Shown here: positions 9,653 through 16,232 of the stretch, piece after piece
Numbering within the stretch: position 1 is the stretch's first letter
Layout of the letters: every line of letters starts with the position of its first letter
DNA from: Tieghemiomyces parasiticus
Lineage: Eukaryota > Kickxellomycota > Dimargaritomycetes > Dimargaritales > Dimargaritaceae
Direction of reading: 5' to 3'
DNA length: 16,232 bases
Assembly: GCA_027575765.1 (NCBI GenBank)
Contig: JANBPT010001027.1
Location: 1-16,232, forward strand
Position numbers and translations under genes: made by a program
Notes under the pieces: model-generated
Databases searched by the model: none
Told to the model about the DNA's origin: nothing
What the model saw: only the letters and a program-made list of their open reading frames with translations

Positions 9653-11420
9653 TCACGCGGCGAAGGATTCTTCTTTAACCAACCGTGGGCTCGGGGTGGG
9701 CTCGTCGGCCAAAGTGGCGTGCCCGTTGGCGGTGGCTGGCACAGGGAGGTGTACTCCATTGGTAGTCGTTGGTGTTGGCAGATCGTCCGTTTCCATGTGT
9801 GTCGGGTCGGCGAAGCCCTCCGCAGCACCGGCGGACAGAGCTGGCGAGGCGGCCTCGCTGACGGTGGGCTCCGGGACCGGGGTGGGAGCGGTGGCGGTGG
9901 ACTTGCCGCCGTCCTTTGTGGGGAGCGGGTGCAGATTGGAGGACCCGGGCGTCACGGCGTACTTTTTGAAGATGTAGCGCGAGCACTTGTCGGCGTTAGG
10001 CAGGTCCTGGATCATCATGCGGATGGTGTGGTTGGTCAGGCCAAAGAAGTCCGGGCCCGATACCGAGCTGCCCACGTCGCGGTTGCGCACAGCGTTGATC
10101 TTCTTGAGCACAGCGGACGACACGTTCGACGACGACGGGCCCGTGAAGGGGGGTTCCTCAAGCATGTCGTCGGCCACGATCTGGAACTCGGGGGCTTCGC
10201 CGCCGTCTAGGATAGTGCAGGTGAGGATGGTGGTCTGGTTGGGATCGCGCATGCTCTGGGTCCGACGCCGTACCGTGTAACCGACAGGCCAAATGTAACG
10301 ATCGTTGTGAAAGGCCTCACGGTCGTACACGACCGTGCCCAGTTGGGTCAGGGTAACCAGGCCCTGGGTGAAGGGCAGCTTGTAGTTTCCTTGCTCGTCC
10401 TTCTCGACGGGTAGTGGGGCAGCCTGGACACGCTCCAAATTATCGACGGGGCGCTTTCGCTTGGTCCGTGTGGTCTTGCGTGCCGGGGTGGTCGCCACCG
10501 CCTTACCGTCCGCCGCCCGCGCGCCTGTGGTGGCAGTTTTTCCCCCCGTTGGGGTTTGGACCTCGGTGGTTGCGTTGTGGTCAGGAGTTATAAATACACC
10601 GTCCAGACCCTTCCCCGTCATTAGGAGGTGGGCGCCCTTGCTACCGGCGCGCAGGATCGCCTGGTCTTTGCCGCGGATTTCTGGTAACGAAGAGGGGAGA
10701 GAGAGAGCGAGAGGGTGATAGGGCATGGTAGGTGGGTAAGTGGGCTGGTCACGTGGGGCGGAGTTGCTAAGTTCACATATCCGGGGGGGGGTCACCACCC
10801 ACAATTCTGTCGAAGAGGGCGTGCGAACCTAGACTTCCGGGTGAAGGTCGCACTTGCCACGTCCGAGGCGACTAGGGTTTGTGACTTGGTAACTCCCCAA
10901 GGCTAAGTGAAGGAGACAGTGGGATAAGGCCGACTGTGGTCTCCAGTGCCCGTGGCCGCGATCGTACGCAAGGGAGTTTAATTTTGGGGTCCCAAAGGCC
11001 AAGAAGGTAAGCAAGTAAAAGTCATCGCAGTCGGGTAAACTTACGCCTGGGCAACACCTGTAACTCGTCCTCCTCGGAGGAATCGCACCCCTGGTCGGGT
11101 TGCTTGTTGACGTAGTCCAGGAGCACATGCTTCTCCTGGCGCATCCGGGCCACCTGGGCGCGGCACTGGTGCAGTTCGGCCTGGAGGCAGCGGTAATCTC
11201 GGTAGAGGCCCAAGAACTTGTACTTGACGTCGAGGTACTTTTGGCGGGGTACGGGCGGACCGTCCGCGGCGGTGTTGACCGGGGGCGGTCCAGCGTCGGC
11301 CGCCGGGGGGACGGCGGGCGCCCGACTGCCCTTTGCTGTAGTGGTCAGAGGTGTCACGGCTTTGGGGCGCCGGGCGCGGATCTTGCGCACGGGAGTAGTA
11401 GTAGGCTGAGTATCAGACAT
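9653..11420 (-). CDS. FYRN/FYRC-domain protein, TBRG1-like, two exons
   Basis: Exon 1 (11420-11045) joins exon 2 (10680-9653) through a 364-nt phase-1 intron. The donor is C|GTAAGT; the acceptor is TTACCAG, preceded by a long CTCTCTCTCCCCTCTT tract. The product is 467 residues. An in-frame GTG further upstream is less likely than the ATG starting MSDTQP, which has a GCC-ATG context. Residues 12-20 are basic (RKIRARRPK). Residues about 62-105 are charged and heptad-like, a probable coiled coil, followed by the acidic patch DSSEEDE. A likely nuclear localisation signal, RTKRKRP, lies near 197-203. FYRN spans about 232-286 (LGTVVYD, FHNDRYIWPVGY, CTILDGG). FYRC spans about 296-366 (SGPDFFGLTNHTI, IQDLPNADKCSRY). 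The last 95 residues are Pro/Thr/Ala-rich. Paired FYRN/FYRC domains occur in MLL-type methyltransferases and in TBRG1/NIAM. The small size, the coiled coil and the lack of SET or PHD domains favour TBRG1. A nuclear, chromatin-linked role is inferred. Confidence 0.9.
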
Positions 11421-12300
11421 GGCGCGTATATTCAACAGCACCGCGGTTGGGAGACGGTGGGGGCTTGTCGAACCAAGAAAAAAAAGGGGGCGAGCAGGAC
11501 AGAGACGGTAGTGGGAGGGGACGTAATGGGGAGGCGATTGAGAGATGAGAGAGCGGCGGGGTGCGATGGATCAAAACATGGGTGGGTGGAAGCCAAGGTG
11601 ACGGTGAGAGAGATTAGAGGCACATATGTATATATTATGTAAAAGGTTGGCGGCGAAAGTAGAAAGGAAAAGAGGACACCACACGATGAGGCGGGAAGAG
11701 TCAAAGGAAAAGGGCAGGGTATATGTAGCGAGGCCGGGATGAGGAAGGGAGCGGAAAGGAAGGTCGCCACTTGGCGTCCTTGTATAAGGGGCCTCGTTGT
11801 CGGGAAGAAAAGTGGAGGCGGCGGAGGCGAACTATAAGGGACGTATAGGGAGGGGAAGTCTGGAGAGTGGGAAGGAACCCGCGGGGAGAGGGTTGATAAA
11901 AGGGATACACAGGCGCCACTCACAAGGCACCATCACAAACGGGCTGTCGAAAGAGGGGGGCGAGAAGGGATGGCAGGCTGGCAAAGGCGGGGGGGGGGTG
12001 TTCCAAAGGCGGTGGCAAGCAAGGTTGGCCATGATGGTAGCCAGTGGGGTTTCGGTAGAGGAGGCAGCGAGTGAAAAAAAACCACCGATGGTCCAAAGCA
12101 TACAGGACACGAAACGCATACACCCACGCCGAAGGTTGTATGCGTACTAGTATCGGGGACGGGAGGGCCCCACGGCCGCCGGTCGGCTAGGGCGGGTGAG
12201 AGAAGAAGGGGCAGCGCGGTCATACGAGGGCGGGGAGTGTGTATGCCGTGTGCAGGCCAGAGGAAAGGGAAGAGGAGGGCGACCCCTCCGCTTGTCTATT
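11421..12300 (-). promoter_or_regulatory. Upstream flank of the FYR gene, strongly pyrimidine-rich on its coding strand
   Basis: From the start codon out to about 12.13 kb the plus strand is dominated by G and A, so the minus (coding) strand is a long C/T-rich stretch, as fungal promoters and 5' UTRs often are, but longer than usual. A TATATA-like element lies at 11629-11635, about 210 nt before the ATG. A run of eight A at 11478-11485 and a run of nine G near 11989-11997 are present. Long C/T-only frames translate as Pro/Ser/Leu-rich peptides and are taken as artefacts of this composition. Confidence 0.45.
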
Positions 12301-14810
12301 GTGAGGGGTTTTGCCTTAAAGGATTGGGGATGAAGAGGAAGACATGAGGTGAGACGGAAAAAAAAGCCGGCCGAAGCCAGAGGCTGAAGGGGAGCCCAAC
12401 CCCTCCGCCCCAGCCATCCATCCCGGAGAAACTCCTCCCGCCGCCAGCATCACACTGCCATCACGTTCCACGCAGCCTCGTTTGCACAAGGCCCTTCTAT
12501 TTCCTATCCGGCGGGTGAAAACGAAAGGCGCGCGCGTCGGCCCCCAGTAAAAAGGGTTGGCGCAGGTAGTGCACCAAACCCAGCGGAAGCCAAGGGCTGG
12601 GCGCCTCCCATGGCAATCCAGCGGGCCTTCTCTCCTTGGCCGCTTTCCGCTTGGGCTGACCATGGGTAATCTCGGCCCGTCCCTTCCCGCTCCTGCCTTA
12701 GGAAAGGATGGGGCGGGGTGATTACAGTAGAGCGCGGATGAAGGCTGGTAGGCAGAACGAGGCACAGCTCCCGCGGGCCCTTCACGCCCCATCTGCCCTG
12801 CTGCTGGCGAGCGGCGACTTTAAGACGCCTCGTGATGCGGCCTACGCGGACGCAAGCTAGCCTTACTATGCCCGTAGAGGCAGGGAGCCGATCACCGCAA
12901 GAGCTCTGTTGCTCACATGGAGCCCCGGTCAGGAACATTGCTCCGGATAGGAGAGGGAGGGTACAATACCAAGTCGGCCGGCCGCGGGGACGAAGGCGGG
13001 CTTGATTCGTTGGCCACATTGCACTGCCGGCAGACAGACCCGCGCTGGATGATGGGGCACGCCTCAGTACATTCCGGACGCCCCAAGCCCTAGCCTGGCT
13101 ATATAGCCACGTCGGAGCTGGCTGGACCACACCCTCGGATAACCCTCCACTCTCGTCGCCAGGGCGGTTCCTTCTCACTGGTACGGTAGTACCTGCTGTG
13201 AGGGGTACCTCACAGGAGAGGAAGGTGGCCCTGCCCGGCCGCACCAGATCCGATACGCCTCAAACCCTGGCCCAAGCCCTGGCGATTGCCAACTTCGGCT
13301 ATCGTAAACACTCGCCAATCGATCAACAAAGCGGGGGGGGGCAAATGCCCACGTGGCACCGCCAAATATGGACCACGCCGCGTCCGGTTTTGTCCCTCGC
13401 CAAATTCGGAAGGTCCATGACGCGTCCCAACCGCGGGGTGGTGTGGGAGGAGTAAGGCTGCCTGTCGATCTGTGTGGCAACGGCCGGAGGCGCCATTTTC
13501 CCGAGTCAGCCGGTAATTGCCTAATTGGAACGATGGGTTTACGCGGGAGGTCGGTGGGATCGGCGGAATAATACGGGAAGCTGGCGGAAAGGGTCCTCCC
13601 CTCGCATGAGGATAACCTGATAATTAGCCAGGCCCTCCCCACACACACCCAGGGCCTTGATTAAGCCATTTGAATTGTGCTATTAATCAAAGTAGTCCCT
13701 CCGCTTGAACATCCGTATTTCATATGAACGGGCCTTCGCTTCCAGTTTCGTTGTTTCTGTCAAGCCGCTAGGTTTACTTTAGTGGGCCGTCGAGGCATAT
13801 TCCTTTAACCAGTAGCTCCATGTTGCGCTGTAGAGATTGTGCCCGCCAGTCGAGCGGGACATTGGAGATGGCGCTGTGAGATGGTTGTTTCAGGGAAGCA
13901 GTGCTGACATGGGCCACGGCGAAGGGAAGATGAGTATAGGCATCAGGTGTCGAGGCCCCATCCGCCAGTCACGGCCGATTGCGTCTAGCCGGCGCCGGAT
14001 TCCTGGCCAGCGCGGTCGATTATCTGACGGCCTGGTTATCTCCCTCAACCATATACGTCCAACCGCCACTTCCGCCGATATCAATGGCCAGACGATGCCC
14101 CCACCATGTACCAGCATCAGTCGGAGAGAAGGGAGAGGGCATAGCTTGCAGCCCTCAGCCCCCCCTCATCGAATCACCCACCGCAATCAGGCAGAACTCC
14201 CCTGGCCACACCACTTTCCTACGCTTCCATGGTCCCAATACGCACTAGCCCCACTGTCTGCCCAATATGGTTGCTAACCCTCCCTTATTCACTCGGAAGC
14301 CCCGGCCCCTAGAATGTGCCGTCTGGCTGTCAATTGTAGACACTGGGGAGGGGCATCCAAGTGAATGGATGAGCCAATGTCGTATTCAGTGGCCCCCTCC
14401 ATTCGGAGACACAATCCAACAGCGTGGCGGATTAACTAGCAGCGGAACATCCAGGGCCCGCATAGCAAATAGTGGCTAAAGTTCCGCAACGATCGGTGTG
14501 GTCAGACCATCTAAATGGTGGCTTGGGATGGAGGCCCACATGATGGCCAGATCATTTGTCTCAAATTGGCCCCTGAATAACGCATCGAGGGGCCTCGCCA
14601 GGGCTTCGTGGCAGCTGTGGCGAGGCAAAAGGGGTCAGTGGGGGGGTACCTTAATATTTGCCCGCCTACCCTTTCACAGCCCACCCGGAGGCCCTCAAGT
14701 CGGCGGGCTACTTGCGCCGCTCCCTTGTCCCTACGCCTAGTGCTCCCCACACGTCCTTGCTCCGTTGCACGACAGCGGTCACCGCTCTCAGTTGTTCCTG
14801 GTATGTCGCC
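12300..14810. other. 2.5-kb region with no supportable gene
   Basis: The GC-rich left half has long open frames on the minus strand, including one of 246 codons at 12504-13244 and one of 157 codons at 13175-13648. Both overlap open frames in other phases, and neither translation resembles a known family. The segment around 13368-13429 holds two imperfect copies of a GCCAAAT-containing unit. Overlapping inverted repeats lie at 14568-14626. I found no splice chain, tRNA or mobile-element motif. Confidence 0.5.
14568..14626. repeat. Overlapping, mutually exclusive inverted repeats
   Basis: GGCCCCT (14568-14574) can pair with AGGGGCC (14588-14594). GCCTCGCCA (14592-14600) can pair with TGGCGAGGC (14618-14626) over 9 bp with a 17-nt loop. 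The two stems share bases 14592-14594, so both cannot form in full together. No neighbouring gene suggests a regulatory use. Confidence 0.45.
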
Positions 14811-15094
14811 TGTTGGCCAGCGGTTCTTTATTTTTTATTCCTTTTTGCCCGCCCCCCCCTTTATTCTGCCCCCTTCCCAGTCCAACCCGCATTTGCACGT
14901 TGCACAGCAGACGGCAGCAAGTCCCGCCCTACCGATGTCCACGTCCTTTAAAGTCCGCCCTTCCCCCCACCTTCCTGACCTGATCTGACTTCTATCCCGT
15001 CTACAATATTGACTCCCTTATTCTGCGACCCGCACCGGCCTGCTTATTGCTCTACCCTTGCCTGGCACCGCCTTGTCATCCTTTTTCTCTCACC
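14811..15094 (+). promoter_or_regulatory. Promoter and leader of the cysteine-rich surface-protein gene
   Basis: From about 14820 the plus strand turns markedly pyrimidine-rich (CTTTATTTTTTATTCC, then runs of C and T), continuing to TTTTTCTCTCACC immediately before the ATG. TTTATTTTTTATT near 14825-14838 and TTTAAA at 14947-14952 are the only TATA-like elements. The pattern fits a fungal promoter with a CT-rich leader. The transcription start cannot be placed. Confidence 0.5.
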
Positions 15095-15685
15095 ATGCGT
15101 TTTACTTTCACCACCGGCGTCCTGACGCTCACTGCCCTGGCCGCCACCGCCCTGGCCAGCAGCGGTGGCTGGAACATCACACATCTCCCGGTTGGCGAGC
15201 GCAAGACGCTCTGTGCCACGCAGGCCCAAGTCTGCGTCCTCGCCTGCGGCTCGCCGGAGCTGACCACCAAGGCCTTCTGTAACTATACTACCATGGGCTG
15301 GGGTTGCGCATGCAAAGATAAGACCCCCGAGTACGACACTTACAACCTCCCCGTGGTGGGCCGTGACTGCGAAGGCTTCGCCAAGGACTGCGTTGATAAG
15401 TGCAAGATCGAACCCGATTGCATCTTCAAGTGCCGCGATACCTGGCAGTGCCATACCCAGAACGCCCCCGATTCGTACCTCGAAGTCGATAGTGTCGATG
15501 AGATGCCCGCGTACAAGTTTGTCAACAAGTCGCGGACGGATAAGGTGAAGAGCCATAGCGAGGCTGAGAAGGATGATAGCTCAGCCGCTGCCCCTGGTCT
15601 GGCCGGTCCCCATATTGCGTCCCTCGGCGCCGTGTTCCTGTCGGTCCCCGTAGCCGCCCTGGTCGCCGGTCTGCTGGCTCTCTAA
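15095..15685 (+). CDS. Secreted cysteine-rich protein, DUF7707-like, GPI-anchor signal
   Basis: A single exon encodes 196 residues. The ATG at 15095 has an ACC-ATG context and opens a clear signal peptide: MRF, then a hydrophobic core to about residue 20, with cleavage likely near ALA-SS. The upstream in-frame TTG is unlikely as a start. Residues 40-119 contain twelve cysteines at 40, 47, 51, 62, 71, 73, 92, 99, 103, 109, 113 and 119. The spacing is C-x6-C-x3-C-x10-C-x8-C-x-C-x18-C-x6-C-x3-C-x5-C-x3-C-x5-C, which agrees with what I recall of the fungal DUF7707 family. N-glycosylation sequons are NIT (27), NYT (63) and NKS (144). A Ser/Ala-rich stretch near 161-168 (possible omega site) is followed by a hydrophobic tail to the C terminus with no charged residue, as in GPI-anchored proteins. 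The protein is probably exported to the plasma membrane or cell wall. Its molecular function is unknown. All twelve cysteines could form disulfides. Confidence 0.88.
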   Translation: MRFTFTTGVLTLTALAATALASSGGWNITHLPVGERKTLCATQAQVCVLACGSPELTTKAFCNYTTMGWGCACKDKTPEYDTYNLPVVGRDCEGFAKDCVDKCKIEPDCIFKCRDTWQCHTQNAPDSYLEVDSVDEMPAYKFVNKSRTDKVKSHSEAEKDDSSAAAPGLAGPHIASLGAVFLSVPVAALVAGLLAL

Positions 15686-16043
15686 GTGGCGCCGTTTTTT
15701 TTTTTTTCCTTAAAGAGTCGATCCACTCCCTAGTTACGCCGATATTGACCTGTATTGTTATCTTTTTGAACGTTTATTTAGATTTCCTTAATGATAGCTG
15801 TCCTATGTGGAAAAAAATATCAACGCCTACTCTGTATCACGTTCACTCTTTAACTATGGTCGAGCTTGATCTGTCACCACCATTTCCCCCCGATTAAAAA
15901 AAAACCCAACCTAAAGGGAAACGGCGTTTATGGACATATGGGTAGACCGTCTCAACGGTACAAGTCAAAAACTAGTAAACAACGTAAATAATAAGAACAA
16001 TAATAAAAACGCCAAGCAGAGACCTTGTAGAAAAACCTAAAGC
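15686..16043. other. Convergent 3' intergenic region
   Basis: This AT-rich stretch separates two genes that point towards each other. It contains a run of 13 T at 15695-15707, just after the surface-protein stop, a run of nine A at about 15896-15904, and A/T-rich sequence at 15970-16015 that would be the 3' flank of the minus-strand gene. The transcripts probably end close together. No further gene is seen. Confidence 0.55.
15987..15995 (-). terminator. Candidate 3'-end element of the right-edge gene
   Basis: CTTATTATT on the minus strand lies 49-57 nt after the TAG stop of the partial gene. It is the same nonamer found 60-68 nt after the MEMO stop. A role in 3'-end formation is an inference from position and repetition only. 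Confidence 0.28.
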
Positions 16044-16232
16044 CTAGAGGAAATGATACGTCCGGAACATACGCTGGATTGTCATGGTGCGCTGGGTACA
16101 GGACAGCCGTGGGTTCTCTAGATCCTGCACATCTTCGATGAACCGGCGGCGCAGGTTGGGGATTTCCAGCTGGGCAGGGGCCCACAAGAACCCCACAACC
16201 GGTAGGGTGAACGTGACAGCGGTGGACGCATC
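16044..16232 (-). CDS. 3' end of an unrecognised protein gene (5' end outside the window)
   Basis: Reading in from the window edge on the minus strand gives 62 codons and TAG. The codons favour C or G in the third position, like the other genes here. The peptide begins with a hydrophobic stretch (VTFTLPVVGFLW, residues about 6-17) that could be a membrane segment or a core strand. An amphipathic basic/acidic part follows (LRRRFIEDVQDLEN, residues about 27-40), and the end is MFRTYHFL. I do not recognise the family. A GTATGT hexamer near the end (about 16072-16077) could be a splice donor, so the true C terminus may differ. Convergent with the cysteine-rich protein gene. Confidence 0.6.
   Translation of the reverse strand, partial: DASTAVTFTLPVVGFLWAPAQLEIPNLRRRFIEDVQDLENPRLSCTQRTMTIQRMFRTYHFL

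Noticed and set aside
11100..11642. 180-codon open frame on the plus strand
   Set aside because: It is antisense to exon 1 of the FYR gene and runs into its purine-rich upstream tract; no family resemblance.
11432..11923. 163-codon Pro/Ser/Leu-rich open frame on the minus strand
   Set aside because: It lies in a pyrimidine-only tract where stop codons are rare; the peptide composition simply reflects C/T triplets. Best read as promoter/leader.
1466..12882. Octamer TAGAGGCA seen about six times on the plus strand
   Set aside because: More than expected by simple counting, but the flanks share nothing consistent and the spacing is irregular. Without genome-wide counts it is not a credible element.
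12504..13244. 246-codon open frame on the minus strand
   Set aside because: It is the longest frame in the gene-free GC-rich region, but it has no recognisable domain, does not look coding in composition, and overlaps open frames in other phases. Transcript evidence or homologs would be needed to restore it.
1..16232. Search for CRISPR arrays, rRNA, transposase/reverse-transcriptase motifs, toxin or virus genes
   Set aside because: None was seen by eye on either strand. A profile search would be needed to exclude decayed copies.

Overview
The window looks like a stretch of nuclear DNA from a fungus. Three complete protein genes, one tRNA gene and the 3' end of a fourth protein gene can be supported; most of the rest has no recognisable coding content. 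The fungal call rests on moderately short spliceosomal introns (GTAAG-type donors, CAG acceptors, CTAAC-like branch points), pyrimidine-rich leaders directly before start codons, start contexts of the form RCC-ATG in all three complete genes, and a secreted cysteine-rich protein with a GPI-type tail. Introns of 150-360 nt, and a MEMO protein with the animal/zygomycete-like YYAQSSQ motif, hint at an early-diverging (non-Dikarya) lineage. That placement is a low-confidence inference.

Layout. (1) Positions 1-6309 form a long region with no supportable gene. It holds G-rich runs and several small perfect inverted repeats, including an 18-bp palindrome at 2960-2977. (2) 6310-7969, minus strand: a five-exon MEMO-family gene, reconstructed here into a 320-residue protein that keeps the three metal-ligand positions of human MEMO1. 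(3) 8516-8588, plus strand: an intronless tRNA-Arg(UCG) with an 8-T Pol III terminator, followed directly by a 12-bp hairpin. It is divergent from the MEMO gene. (4) 9653-11420, minus strand: a two-exon gene for a 467-residue nuclear-type protein with an N-terminal coiled coil, a basic stretch and paired FYRN/FYRC domains, the architecture of TBRG1/NIAM. Its upstream flank is pyrimidine-rich on the coding strand for about 700 nt. (5) About 12.3-14.8 kb: another region without a supportable gene. (6) 15095-15685, plus strand: a single-exon secreted protein with twelve cysteines (DUF7707-like spacing) and a GPI-anchor-type C terminus. (7) 16044-16232, minus strand: the last 62 codons of an unrecognised gene, convergent with the previous one.

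The genes do not form a pathway or operon. They look like ordinary, separately transcribed eukaryotic genes: a redox/metal protein, a chromatin-type regulator and a cell-surface protein. I found no mobile-element protein, CRISPR array, rRNA or biosynthetic cluster. The most useful results are the exon reconstructions, the TBRG1-like architecture, the paired cysteine pattern of the surface protein, and the hairpin after the tRNA terminator.
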